From Phallus indusiatus (Eukaryota; Basidiomycota; Agaricomycetes; Phallales; Phallaceae), in the NCBI GenBank assembly GCA_027605045.1, contig JAQFWX010000009.1, positions 62,001-126,000 of the forward strand: a stretch of DNA of 64,000 bases, read 5' to 3'. Shown piece by piece: positions 1 to 12,019 of the stretch (position 1 is its first letter; every line of letters begins with the position of its first letter). Below the pieces are notes generated by a model. It was not told the DNA's origin. It saw only the letters and a program-made list of their open reading frames with translations, and did no database searches. Both the position numbers and the translations under genes were made by a program.

Positions 1-558
1 TAGTTTGATTGGTGATCGACCCGCCCTTCTCCGAGCTTGATACTCTGTCTGTAATTCGAGTAGTCTCTTTGTTGGCTTGGCCTGGGTACGGATGCCCAAA
101 GCAATAATCGTATCTGCTTCGCTAAACCTTGCAGAAAGTTGATGATACCAAAATTTACTCCCTAATAGAGTTATGACGAAGACTTACCGTCCTTCTCGTT
201 CTAGAGCCTCAAGGTATTGTTGAAAAAATGAAGCGTAAAGCTTTCCAATTCCACATGACATCATGTATTCATAAACCACGGTAGGCCTCTCGACATGGTT
301 TGCATATAGGATCCACAGCTTGGTATAGCGATATTCAGCGCCAGTATATCTCGGATCGTCGTAGAATTTCCGGAGGCATTCCTCAAGTAATTCCAACAGA
401 CCCGAATTGGTATGATCGGAATGATGAGACAGTATCCAATTTATCAGGTCATTATAGGCTGCAAGTGGGTCTTCTTGGTCATCTAAATCCTCCTGTTTAA
501 TCCGGGAATACAGATGTTTGAGTTGGTTGGATTCTTCCTCATCAACGGCTCTAGCCAT
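1..558 (-). CDS. Mad3/Bub1-family spindle checkpoint protein, 5' part (truncated by window edge)
   Basis: Exon 1 runs from the ATG at 558 down to about 189. An intron follows (GTAAGT donor), with a CAAG acceptor near 131, and the reading continues off the window edge. The protein begins with the Mad3/Bub1 homology region I, a TPR-like kinetochore-binding fold. Visible matches are the YNDLINWIL helix, the YTKLWILYANHVERP helix and, in exon 2, EADTIIALGIRTQAKPTKRL, the typical 'A+E.Y.LGI...A.P...L' segment. These proteins act in the mitotic checkpoint at unattached kinetochores. No KEN box is visible before the TPR region, where Mad3/BubR1 proteins normally carry one, so a Bub1-type kinase is possible. 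The discriminating C-terminus lies outside the window. The family is certain; which paralogue is not. Confidence 0.85.
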
Positions 559-1958
559 GACAAAGAGAAAGACGCGTTATTGGTGACAAGAGTCGTGACA
601 TTTCGCGTCAGATTCACGTGATGTTGCGTACACAAAAGAACTTGGACCGAGAACTGAGAAGCGTCAGGCTGACACCTGCCAGATGCAATGTCACCCTCTG
701 TTACTAGCCTCCGACCCTCACAAGGCATTCTGAAGAGAATAGGTAAATTCAATCATTTCGTTTGCTTGAGTAGATCTCATTTGAAAGACCCTGGAAGACG
801 AAATCAAATTCAGCCAGAGGTTGAGCTGTTGATCTACATAAACTAATAAAGCTACAGCAGTTGAAGAGCCCGCAAATATTCTGAAATTAGTCTGTGGTAT
901 TTACGATCACGTATTTGACCACAAATATCGATATCAATTGTTGCCAGTGCTTTGCTTGTGATCGTTGTTACCGTACAGTCCTTGGTAAAATCTTTTTGAC
1001 GGAAAAAAATGAATTTCATTACCAGTGGCTCATTATATTCTAGATGTTATACATGGGCAGCTCAGTTTCGACATAAACTTTGAATAGCGTTGCTAGGTCG
1101 GATGGAATCCTTCATTGCAATTATGTCGTCGGGAAGGCAAGTCTTATTGGAACGCGTCTCCCACCTCGCAGGGCCGCAAGGACAACGATGATGATGCAAT
1201 GCACCCACAAAGTCATGTACCAGTCTCTCGAATCAACAGTTGCTTAGAGAATACAAACTCCGGAATGATAGTTCTTTTCACGCTGGATAATTGGATACCA
1301 GAGAAGCCAAGTTCTAATTTAAAAGGTTTGAGTCTCATTGTTGTGGCCACAGGATCTTTCCTTCTTCCTGTGTTTCCATATGCAACCAATGGTTATACAT
1401 CAATCCACCGAACGCAGTCAGGGCGAGGTATGGCGAGGTATGGCCGCTAGAGCCTAAAGCTGCCTAAAGGCTGGATTCCAATATCCACAATACCCACGTG
1501 CCAGGCACAGAACAGCACCATGCTAATTTCGAAAATAATTTTGGCTGTCGAATCTTAATGAGAACCCCGAAAAACACCGTCCTTTGGATCTCAAGCTTCT
1601 GTCATTCAATATATGAGATGCCCCAGGATGCGCCCGAATGCATTATATATACCAGTAAGAACAACATTTTGACGTCCTTGAACTTCTGTTCTCATCTCAA
1701 TTAGTAGAAGCACGTTTGTTTGTTGACTGCGCTAGATGCGGTCTTTCCTGTGCACGTTGCCTGGTGAAGTTGATTGTAGATTGCCGTCGCATTATGTAAC
1801 TCCCAGAATCATCTTGTGTCTATCTTTACCCTGGGAGTGGGGTCAACGACGTCAGATTTGAAATAACTAATTTTGCGCCAGTTTCAGTCGCATAAAAGCT
1901 CCCGATAGTTGCTTCTTGTTGTTATTATTGCTATTGCTACTATTACTCTTACTGCACA
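559..1958. other. Intergenic region, divergent promoters of checkpoint gene and glutamate decarboxylase
   Basis: No convincing gene was seen. The few open frames of 60-110 codons have no recognisable family, no good splice context and no codon-level continuity. The last 60 bases before the glutamate decarboxylase ATG hold a pyrimidine-rich, TTGTTATTATTGCTATTGC-like low-complexity tract that is probably 5' UTR. A CATAAAAG TATA-like element lies near 1890. Confidence 0.5.
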
Positions 1959-4294
1959 ATGGCTCTTTCCAAGGTGATGACCCTCTCTTCCATTTCCTAC
2001 TATGTTCCTTTATTCACTGCTATACTCTGCTAGCACGTAAATCCCGAGCAGATCCTTCAGCAGTCCAAGGTCAGTCCGTCCTTGCTGCTCAAACCCTATC
2101 CTAACATACGACACAGGATCATGTTGGTCGCAAGCACCACTCGAACGGTCTTACAGGGAGTAGTCCGAGCCACCACGTACATCCTTACGCGGCTCGCTAT
2201 GAGACGGCTCCTATTCCCAAGTATAGTATGCCGTCCAAGGTTGGTTTTAATACCCTCTCGCTGTATGTGACTATCATTCTTAAACATTGGCATTTAGGGA
2301 ACAGATGCAAATACGGCCTATCAGTTGATCCACGATGAGCTGACCTTGGATGGTACACCCCTTCTTAACCTTGCATCATTTGTGCATACATGGATGCCTG
2401 AGCAGGCCGACAAACTAATGATAGAATCAATGTCTAAAAACCTTATTGACCAGGACGAGTACCCAATCACTCGTAAGCCCTTAATCTAGGTCAATATTAT
2501 TGTGCACCTCACTTCAGGTGATGATTGATAGAGGTCATACACACTCGATGCATTTCTATGCTTGCCAATCTCTGGCATGCTCCCAAGGCCTCCCACGCGA
2601 TTGGGACCGCTACGACGGGCTCTTCAGAAGCCATTCAACTCGGTGGTCTAGCCATGAAGAAAATATGGCAAGAAAACCGTATAAAAGCCGGTAAAAGTAT
2701 TCACGAACCGGGTCCCAACATCGTCATGGGTATGTGCATTCCCTCGTATGCCTAGTAGTGTATATAAGCCAGTTTTGACTCTTCTTGTCAGGGTCTAATG
2801 CACAAGTCGCTCTTGAGAAGTGCGTTCATCAATTCAACCCGCATATAACTTCGCAGAACGACGCTTATCATTATATTTCAGATTTGCCCGCTACTTTGAC
2901 GTTGAATGCCGCCTAGTTCCCATATCTGTTGAGTCTAAGTACCGTCTTGACCCTAAGCGTGCCATGGAGTACGTTGATGAGAATACTATCGGAGTTTTTG
3001 TCATATTAGGGTCCACATATGTACGTATGAAATAATTTGGTCTCGAGATCCCTGGCATAGTGGAGCCTTTTTCTGATGTGGCGTCTTTCTTTCTTTAGAC
3101 CGGTCATTATGAGCCCGTCAAGGAAATGAGTGATCATTTGGACGAATATGAAAAGAGAACTGGACATCACGTTCCCATTCATGTCGATGCTGCGTCTGGC
3201 GGATTTGTTGCTCCATTTGCCCATCCAAAATTAGAATGGGACTTCAAATTGCCTAGAGTGGTTTCTATAAACACATCAGGTCATAAGTTCGGCTTAGGTA
3301 GGTTGATTTTCCTCAGATTGATCGGATCAGAGAGAAAGCTGATTCATTTACATAGCGTATGTTGGCGTAGGCTGGGTCATCTGGAGAGACAAGAAGCACC
3401 TCCCCAAAGATCTCATATTTGAGCTGCATTACCTTGGTTCAGTCGAATATTCGTTTTCTCTTAACTTCAGTCGTCCTGCCGCACCGATCATCGCGCAATA
3501 CTTCAATTTGCTCCATTTAGGATTCGAGGTTGGTCAATGTAAACAATAAACCAGCTCCTCGATATTGATTCATTCACTTCAAGGGCTATCGTAATATTGC
3601 CTTGGCAGATTTGACAAATGCCAGAATGCTCTCTCGTGCCCTTGAGAGAACGGGCTTCTATCATGTGTTGTCCGATATCCACCGTCCTCCTGGTGGTTTA
3701 TCGGCCAGCAGTCAAAAGATAGATGATGAATTGGATGTAGAGGTGAGGAGCAGAATGCCTCATAATAGCAGTCTTGAAATGATATTTCACCCATAGAGTT
3801 ATGAACCTGGCCTTCCAGTGGTGTCTTTCAGATTTTCGGACGACTTCCAAAAGAATCATCCGGACATTAAGCAAAAGTGGATACAAACGCTACTTCGTAG
3901 TAAAGGATGTACGTATGAAGTTCCCGTGTTTTCAACCTACATATTCTGATATTTTGCGCTTTGATCAGGGATCGTTCCCAACTACGAATTAGCCCCAGAC
4001 TTGACTAATATCGAAATTCTTCGCGTGGTTGTCCGAGAAAACATGACAGAGACTTTGATAGATCGACTAGTTACCGACATTGTCAGTATTTTCATCTTAA
4101 CCCTTGTTTGTTTAGGATCTAAACGAGTTCTTTTTATTCAGATTGAGATCACCGAGGATCTCGCCAGTAAAGGGTCTTCTCATGCTTTGGCCACTCTACA
4201 GGTTCAGAGTTCCGCTACAAGGGATCATAAACCCGACTTTGGAGAGGGCGGTCACCCTCCCAGTTCTTCGGGAACATATGCTAAACCTTGTTAA
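1959..4294 (+). CDS. Glutamate decarboxylase (PLP-dependent, group II)
   Basis: Converts L-glutamate to GABA and CO2, the first step of the GABA shunt; cytosolic and PLP-dependent. The start at 1959 gives MALSK, then a 60-bp intron (1974-2033), [12 protein letters not shown], another intron (2070-2116) and further short introns. Conserved blocks follow in order: [12 protein letters not shown], the active-site [31 protein letters not shown], and [11 protein letters not shown], whose Lys (codon 3285-3287) is the PLP Schiff-base lysine in the HK motif. The C-terminal part keeps [19 protein letters not shown]. It ends at 4294 with a short low-complexity tail. The length, about 540 residues, fits fungal GADs. 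Exact exon ends are inferred from frame. Confidence 0.95.
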
Positions 4295-4607
4295 CTGCAG
4301 CTCGTTGAACTTGGTTCGAACTCGTGCAATCATAACCTCAAACTGGACTCTGATCAATGTACTATTTACCTATGTTTTTCCATTAAGCACCAAAAATCAC
4401 GTCTTTCTAACAAACAAGCAAGTAAATGTTCCTAAGAAAACAGAAAGCCGGTAGTGCAACTGTAAACCGGGATGATACTCTTGCAGGTTGCTTACACGAC
4501 ACATGTCACATGCATCACACATCTGACACACATTCGACTTTATTAATTTAACACCACAAGTTCAGGTGTCCTACCGCAAGAAATTCGCCCGATCATATAT
4601 CTATGTC
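4295..4607. other. Short tandem intergenic region (GAD to RIM20)
   Basis: Holds the 3' UTR of the decarboxylase and the promoter of the Bro1-domain gene. A CA-rich run (ACATGTCACATGCATCACAC-like, near 4500-4535) is present. No gene was seen. Confidence 0.4.
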
Positions 4608-7600
4608 ATGTCCAACTTGATTACGCTGCCGTTCAAAACGACACAGGCAATTCCTTTGAAAAATGCAGTGAGGAATTACATCCAGAACCAACACTCGGAA
4701 ACGCACCCGAACGCGTTTAGATCAGACATCAACAAGTGGGAATCTTTACGCAAGGACGCGACGGCCAACGTTGTTCATACTAGCAGCGTGGACAAACTCA
4801 TTGCGTAAGTAAAGAGGGACGATAAAGAATATTTGACTTTGATTCTTTTTGTTTTTCTCTAGATACCAAGCACAGCTAACTTTCATATCTACAAAGCTTC
4901 CACCAGACGTGTGTAATTAATCACCTCCACGAGATTTCTTTTCTTCTAAATCTTGAAGATTTTACTCGTAGATCGATTTACCTATCCCTTATTCATGTCC
5001 GTTTCCTCCAAACCCTAGTCCTCCCATGCTAACGATGCCAAATCTGATATATGAGAAGATTAATGTCCTGTACAATCTTGCGGCTCTATATTGCAACCTT
5101 GCAGTTTCTGAAAATCGCTCCAATAGCGAGGGTATCAAGCGTTCTTTAGGATATTTCCAGGTTGGTCTCCTTCATATAGAGAAACGCTTCTACGCCAATA
5201 ATGATGTTCTTGAATTTGTGTCCCATCCTCAAAGAATGCATCAGGCGTACTATCTCATATTGTTTCCATGATTCCCAGCTTAATAGAGTCTCTGCCCCCA
5301 AATACTCCTCTTCCTGTTGGATTATCTGTTGCATTTCATAATGCTCTTCATCATCTGATGCTTGCCCAAGCTCATGAATTATTTTGGCAAGCGGCAGTTT
5401 TTGGTAACGTCTCGCTATTAATTACTCATTGCTAAGATATCTTAACTTGGATGACAGATAATAAAGTCGCGATTACTCTCATATCTAAATTGGCAGCCAA
5501 AACAGCGAGTTGTTATGGGAGGACGCTCGAAGCCATGGAAGATCCACAAGCAACGTCCGCATTTCCCCGTGTGAGTAATAATTAGATCTTTTACCTAGTG
5601 TAAGCTTATAATATCAAATAGGATTGGATACTTCACGTTCGGATAAAACAATGTCATTTCGTCGCTGCGGCGCTCTATAGGAAGAGTATCGATGATTTGG
5701 GTGGAAATCGGTTTGCAAGCTCTCGCATCATTTTTGGATGTTATTTATTGATCCTTAGATACGGAGAAGAGATAGCCCGTCTAGAAATGGCCAAGGCAGA
5801 AGCCAAGAAAGGCCTTGATGCGGCTCGCAGAGGCAATGTCACTAAAGCTGTTGTTGATGACATCAAAGTAGGTTAATTTATAATGATACCTGTAAAAGTG
5901 TTCTGAGCAATAGCCAGTCTCTTTTCAGCACGGCAGAAGCATCTTTGAAACGTGCTGAGCGCGATAACGACCTTATTTACCATCAAGTAGTACCATCTTC
6001 CACCTCTTTACCAACCATACCCGACATGAAGGATCTTGTTAGTGCAAATATCCCTCAGGGCTTATTAGATCCGAAGTTGGTTGTTGCTGAAGGAGATGCC
6101 ATTTTTGCTGAATTGTCCGGATGGGGTGTTCTAAAAGCGATTGGTATGAGCTGTTTTCAATTGAAGGGTTTCAAGTATGTAACTTCTATAATAGACATCT
6201 ACAATACCAGAAGGAACGACTGGCTACAATCAGAGATCTTTCAACCGGCGAAGGACCTTGATGTTGCCGCTCAAACGTGACCTTTATCAGCTTGGTTGGA
6301 CTGATATTTTGCTAACATCACCCATTCAGAACCTTGCAGGCGTTGAACCTTCCGGCTTCGTTGGATGCATTGGATAAACCTGTTGGTTTACCTCCAAGTT
6401 TGCTAAGCAAAGCTGAACAAGTTCGGCGCGAGGGTGGGATGATCAGAGTATCCAAACTATTGGACAGTTTTAAAGCATTGGATGCACAGAATCGCGCTGC
6501 TTTGGACAACGTAAGGAACATCAAGATATCGCAATACCCCTTTTTTTGAACTATTCCCCTTAGGCGCTGGATATCTTGGATCAGGAAGCTTCAGAAGACG
6601 AAGAAATGCGCGCAGCGTACAAAAATGATATTTGGACGCGACCGCCGTCGTATCAAGTCAATACACATTTAACAGATGCTGCGAATCGCTATCAAGACAT
6701 ATTAGACAGCACTGAGAACAAACGTCGAGAGTTGCATACTACAGCAGATGCATGGAGTAAGAATATAGAGGCTCTATGCTGGGATATTGTGAGTTAGTGT
6801 TATAAGATATACCACGTTTACATTTAAAGCGTCATGCCAGGAAGCTTTGGAGAGTGCTGTTCCTAGTTCTACAGGTGCTACCAATGGTGGATCGAAAATG
6901 ACACAAGCTCATGCTCGTGCATTACGATCGTTCTTGGAGACCCTTGAAGACATCATTCAAGAGAGGGCAGGGATAATTAGCAAAGCCCAATGGCTTTCCA
7001 GTACGGACGATGTTTCTAGCAAATTTAAAAGGGAAGAGTCTTCTTTGTCTAGATATGCCGAAGTCCGCCCAGAAGCCTTCGATGAGGCGATTGAAAAGGC
7101 TCTTGGGAAATATGATGCCTTCAAGGCCGAACTTGAAGAGAACGAGCGGCGACAAAATGAGGCTTTAGATGAAATTAAAGAGAAAAACGTGCTATTTCTC
7201 GAGTCACGGAGGGAATGTCCATCTGTCAAGGCTCGTGAATCAGTCCTACAAGATCTAGACCTTGCCTATCACAAGTATTGCACTTTATGTCAAGAGCTCC
7301 TTGAAGGCATAAAGGTATTTTTGCTTACGAGATTCGTGCACTATTCGTACTGACGGATTTTCTCTTAGCTGCATAATGATTTGAGCGCACTTATTGCGGA
7401 ACTTGAAGATAGTTGCAAAACCTGGGTTCTTGAGCGTCGGAAAGACATCGAGTGAGTCAAGATTGATTTTGCGTCTTGCCAATTTTTTAAAAGCCATTAT
7501 TTTGTGCTTTAGATGGTTAACTGGATCTCTTAATGCGACCACACTATCAGCTTCGAAAGAGGAGCACGCTGCAACTGGGTTAGCCACGCCCAATAAAGCC

Positions 7601-7903
7601 CCGTCAATAGTCCGTCAATATTCGGAATTATCATTCGACATACCACCTCCTAATTCTAGTGCTTGGGACACCCTTTCGCCCAATGGAACACCTTATGCCC
7701 ATAAATCCGATTTTGCAAAGACACCGCTCATGACGAAGAAAGACCTGAACCGTCCGTCTCAACCAAAAGATCGAGCGACAAACAGCGACTTTGCTCTCGA
7801 TCTGCCTCCTCCAAATTCGTCGGCGTGGGAATCTATATCACCCAAGCCTATGTTATCGCCTTCGGGGTTTTCACCAACGAAAACACGGAAGACACCTCGC
7901 TAA
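4608..7903 (+). CDS. RIM20: Bro1-domain pH-response protein PalA/RIM20
   Basis: Scaffold of the ambient-pH (Rim/Pal) pathway. It binds ESCRT-III Snf7 and the transcription factor PacC/Rim101 so that the factor is proteolytically activated at endosomal membranes. The ATG at 4608 gives MSNLITLPFKTTQAIPLKNAV, the classic palA N-terminus. The Bro1 domain continues through about ten short introns: HPNAFRSDINKWESLRKDA, YEKINVLYNLAALYCNLA, RSNSEGIKRSLGYFQ, LMLAQAHELFWQ and GEEIARLEMAKAEAKKG. A V-shaped coiled-coil region follows (DLVSANIPQGLLDPKLVV; ELEENERRQNEALDEIKEKN). The C-terminus (7394-7903) is proline/serine-rich and carries two copies of a PPPNSSAW motif. Bro1/ALIX is the alternative, but the N-terminus and overall layout favour RIM20. 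About 870 residues. Confidence 0.9.
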
Positions 7904-8368
7904 ATATCCACGTGTATCTCAAAATCGAAGGATTCATTCATGTTGTACTAATATAATGTAGCAATGTATGGTCACTCCTGTACGGTAACCCTTCTTTACG
8001 CAGTACATTCAACAAACATAATAAAGATATTTCCGAAAGGATATATAAAACGTTTGGTTGAAAACAAGCCTCGCCTCACTTCGGAAACTGCCGGCGCTCG
8101 TGACAGCGACCAAACACCGGGCAGCAACGAAGCTGTGTTGAGACTGGGTCTCAATCATTAACTACCCAACAAGGTTCTCAGAAATACTTCGGTTATCAGG
8201 TCTGGCTTAAGGCTGTGCACTCTGAGAAGTATAGTTTGTGTTGAGCCTTTTCTGTTAGACTTCGGACTTGAAGGAGGTAAGTCAGAACATACTGCTCGGC
8301 GCCGAGCGAGATACTAATTGACATCTTACAACAAGAATTCTCAAATTAAAGAGCCGAATTTATAAATA
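7904..8368. other. Intergenic, promoter of the DM9 protein gene
   Basis: No gene was seen. A TTTATAAATA element lies directly before the downstream ATG. Confidence 0.35.
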
Positions 8369-9041
8369 ATGTCTTCTGGTTTCTTCGCCCCTCCACCTGG
8401 TCCACCACCTGGTCCTCCGCCTCGTCCGTCAGCCGTGGCTTCACCTCCCCCACCACCTGCCGGTAATCGATACGCTCTGTCAACAACAGACTCGTTTCCC
8501 CCCATCGAATCTCTCCCCCCAACGCGATTTCACGATCTAGCAGGTCCTCATCAAGTAGTTTATGTTGGATCGGCTCTGTTTGAGAGATCTGTCCAACCCT
8601 GTAAGATCGCTCCTCATCTTAATCCTCCTGTGCTTGTGCCGTACGGAGGCTCGGAGCACGGACATACCGGAAGATATGACCTACTGCCCATAGACGAGAA
8701 TCTAATGGAATGGGTTGATACCAGCCATGGGAGAATACCACCAGGAAGACGACCAGTCGAAGGAGGGTATGAGGAATACGGAGATATGCTATTCCACGCC
8801 TTGGCTCCTGTAGATGGTATCTGGGTCCCTGGAAAGACCGGGACACACTTGGTATATAAATGGTGCCACAGGAACATTTGTCGTACGCTGATTTTCCTTA
8901 TTCTTCAGGGCGCTGCCCACGTAGCTTTTGGTGGAGAACGGATAGTGCCGGAGGGATACAGAATCTTGTACGGTGGTCTTTTCTTCTGCTTCTATTCGAA
9001 TGTTAGTTGACGCTTATATTAATAGGTGTTGGAAGTATTAA
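8369..9041 (+). CDS. DM9-repeat / DUF3421 protein with proline-rich N-terminus
   Basis: Exon 1 begins at 8369 with about 35 residues of PPPGPPP-type sequence, then a DUF3421/DM9 core: LMEWVDTSHGRIPPGRRPVEGG, YGDMLFHALAPVDGIWVPGKTGTHL, GAAHVAFGGERIVPEGYRIL. Removing an intron near 8851-8909 joins GTHL to GAAHV. A last intron (GTACGG..AATAG, ending 9025) adds LCWKY and a stop at 9039-9041, which restores the family-typical C-terminal YRILCW. DM9 proteins of insects and molluscs are mannose-binding or vesicle-associated lectin-like proteins; the fungal function is unknown. No signal peptide is seen, so it is probably cytoplasmic. About 185 residues. Confidence 0.8.
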
Positions 9042-9861
9042 CGCACTCGTGAATTGTGTACAAATAAGAAAACAAGCCTCATGTTGTAATAATATTTTTG
9101 CGTGCGGTTCTTATAATCACATACAACGGGAACAAAGTTTCCCCTCGGCTTTTTCCACGCATTTGCTTTTTAGGACGGTGACCCTGTGGTAATAAAAACC
9201 TTTTTTTGTTCTATAACAGAAGGTCTAAGATATTGATAAATGGAAGCCTTTCCTGAATAAGGCAAAGAGAAAGATAGCTTTTTTTAGTATCTTATAAAAG
9301 GTAATTATGATAGTGCCATCTTCGAGAGAGTATTTCGTGGAGGGCCTTGCGTTTTGGTGGGAGTCGAAAAGCTTATCGTTTGCTTTCCGAGCATCTTATA
9401 CATTCCAGACAGTAGATAGGTTCTATTTCAAATTGTGTGCCTGTACATCAAACATCATCCTCGTATACGAATTTGTCTGTGATTGAAGAACAAATCCCGA
9501 ATCAATGAACATCACTGCCGTGCATGTTTCTTTCCAAAATTGAACTCGATGAGAAAAGGTCAAAATGCGGGTATATATTCCCTCGATTCCCTCCTGATTA
9601 GCCTCTCCTTATCAGTACTTCTGCACATCAAGTTGAATGCCGGCCGCGTTGAATTCATTTTAGAAAGAAAGTTTTTGAATTTTTACGTGAAAGAAGCTGT
9701 TAAGGTCTGCGTAGAGGCTGGCGGCCCACTAACTTTATTAGTTAATTTCTGTTTACGACCACCAAGAGGCACAGGTCTATGAAACCCGTAAGGAAGTTAC
9801 CGAAAGGATGCTGGATATAAAGCTTTGGGAAGATTCAAACAATATCAGAACAAAGAAGAAA
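9042..9861. other. Intergenic, no gene seen
   Basis: AT-rich sequence between the DM9 gene and the small secreted-peptide candidate. Open frames here are short and unrecognisable. Confidence 0.35.
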
Positions 9862-10149
9862 ATGCGCACACCATCGTACATATACTTATTCACCTTTATC
9901 TCTTTCCTACTCTTCATGTGCCATGTGCGATTAGTCACTTCAAGACCTTTGCCAGTGGGTGAGTAACCGACCATGTGTTCATGCCTGGTGAATAAATCGT
10001 TCATGAAAATATTGTCCACAGATAACGACGAACCTGAAGCTGCTGACATTGTAGGCACCAGTCACATCTTTCACAAATTATACTCACGTTTTATGTAGCC
10101 ATTGCCAGATGGCTGTGGGCAGATCCCTGCGACAATGTCTTGTAACTAA
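9862..10149 (+). CDS. Candidate small secreted peptide, three exons, 58 residues
   Basis: Unrecognised; proposed from sequence structure. Exon 1 (9862-9958) encodes MRTPSYIYLFTFISFLLF followed by MCHVRLVTSRPLPV, a strong signal-peptide pattern. A GTGAGT..CACAG intron follows (9959-10021), exon 2 (10022-10050) encodes an acidic DNDEPEAADI stretch, a second intron (GTAGGC..TATGTAG, to 10098) follows, and exon 3 (10099-10149) encodes PLPDGCGQIPATMSCN with a stop. Intron phases agree (1 then 0), giving one continuous frame. The mature part would be about 30 residues with two cysteines. It may be an effector-like or signalling peptide, but it could be chance. It lies just downstream of the DM9 gene. 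Confidence 0.4.
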
Positions 10150-12019
10150 GTTTCCGCCCCCGGCATCATTAATATGTCCCTGTTTCATGATATCTCGCTT
10201 TCAGCGTTGAAATAGACCAAGAAAAAGAATAAATACCAGTCTTTGCGTTACTTAATCATGAGTCCCAACGATATCGACTAGGGCAAATTGCGTACCGTTG
10301 AAACGTAGAGAACATAAAGCTGAAAAATCAGACCAGACAATGATCGCGGTATTGTGATGACTACTGTAAGATCAGTAAGCCAGGAGAAAGAGTGGGCGGG
10401 CAGTGTTAGCAAAACAATCATACCGGCAGTTCGTGTGAAACTCGTTTCCATACTAATGAAGTATGATTAGTTTCGGAAGTTTGAGACACCGTTTTTATAG
10501 GGTACTCCCCTCATGATTGAATGAGCTCATACCGTAGGGCATTACTGAGAGGAGAGTTTGTTCAGCAACGGTATGACACCGCGTACTTTTAGTGGAAGAT
10601 GTTCAAAATCTCATATTGGGTCGTCTTGTTAAGTCGCTAGTACAACTAGCAGTTAGATCAGGCGAAAGCAACGCTAAGTTGGCCAGCCATCCTTCTCTGA
10701 TTTCTTCATAGATTCAATGACATGAGAAATAATCCATTTCTTCAGCCCCTGCTTTATGTAAAGATGTTTTGACTCGAGTTTTGCATCCTCGTTCCCAATC
10801 GTGAAAGATGTCAAGTGTGAGTATGTGACCGCGAAGTCCTGCAAGACATTTACCAACTAGTACCGAAAGAGGTTGCAGTGCGGAAGAGTTACGAGGTACG
10901 CGTAACGTGCCGGAAGATGCTTTCGACGAGTCTTCTGATGATTTTTGACTCGGTTTCGACACGAAGAAATGAGCAGCAGCACAAACGGGCCCGATTACGA
11001 TTGCGCAGCCTATCGTCAATATCTGATCGCATCCGATATTCGTCGTTAACGCATTAGTCCAAAGCCGTACTCGAGCGTTTGGTATCGGCGATATTAAATA
11101 GTTAGTCGTGAATGTGTCGAAACTTGATAGAATTTCAGGGCAAGTGACCCGGCAAATCTGTACAGCAGTAACGGTCGCTGGTCACATCGACATGTGTCCA
11201 TAACCGTATAGATCGTGCTATGGCGAGTATTCCACGTAAGGGAGGTGTTTTTTTATTTCTTGGCGCATATCACAAGCTTCTTTAGGAATAGTGCGCGGCT
11301 TGGGATTGTCAATGAAAGCACAGATCACCCCTGCGGTCGTCATTTGTCATTGTCATGCATGTCGTGTATACGTGGGTACAATTGCTAATAAAATCGCACA
11401 GCTCGCAATAAGCATTTGTAGATATGAACCCCTGAAACTATGCGACTTACAAATTACGCTACAGGTTATCACGGTCGGTTGTTTGGCGCGCTGCCAGTGG
11501 TGCGTAGATCACGTTATTGATGTAATTCGTTTTGAATCCTTACCGCTTTAGTATAGATTTTCAATTGATAACCAAGACAGACTGTACTGTGAACCTGGTC
11601 TATTGAAAATATTCGCTTTGTACATCAGCAAAACGTGTCACTGGTGAAAATATAGGTACCGCGGCGGGTTTCTACACAGACATCGCTGAACAATTACAGA
11701 AAAGATCTGGAGCTCGATGTTGTCTTTCTTGTTGAAATACAGCAGAGCTGGCTGATTATTGGATTTTCAGCATGGGCGCTGATAACGGCTCTCGAGATTC
11801 TAGCGAAGATGTTTCTGTTCCGCCTGATAATAATGACTGGCTATCGTCGATCACCAATAAATTGAATACGAGAATCAAGTTGCCCTGTTCGCTTCTATAC
11901 TTCCATGGTTCCACGGAACGGCGAATGTTTAAAATCACCCTTTAATGTCGTTTGTTCCATAAACTTATAGTAACACCACCTTTTATTCTTTCCAGTTTGC
12001 ATTGAAACGCGCTGACTCC
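10150..12019. other. Gene-poor stretch with one unexplained minus-strand reading frame
   Basis: No recognised gene. The only notable feature is the minus-strand open frame at 10717-11167, listed separately. The rest is AT-rich without repeats I could identify. Confidence 0.35.
10717..11167 (-). CDS. Hypothetical protein fragment with one membrane-like segment
   Basis: An open frame of about 150 codons runs on the minus strand from a possible splice acceptor (GTACAG at about 11160) to 10717. It lacks a convincing ATG at its 5' end. The translation has protein-like composition: ICRVTCPEILSSFDTFTT, PNARVRLWTNALTTNIGCDQ, then a hydrophobic stretch TIGCAIVIGPVCAAAHFFV, then a Ser/Lys-rich region. 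A GGTAAAT donor near 10856 could join another exon. I do not recognise a family. It may be an exon of a degraded or unannotated gene, or chance. Confidence 0.22.

Noticed and set aside
1115..1450. 111-codon frame upstream of glutamate decarboxylase
   Set aside because: No family, no start context and no neighbouring exons.
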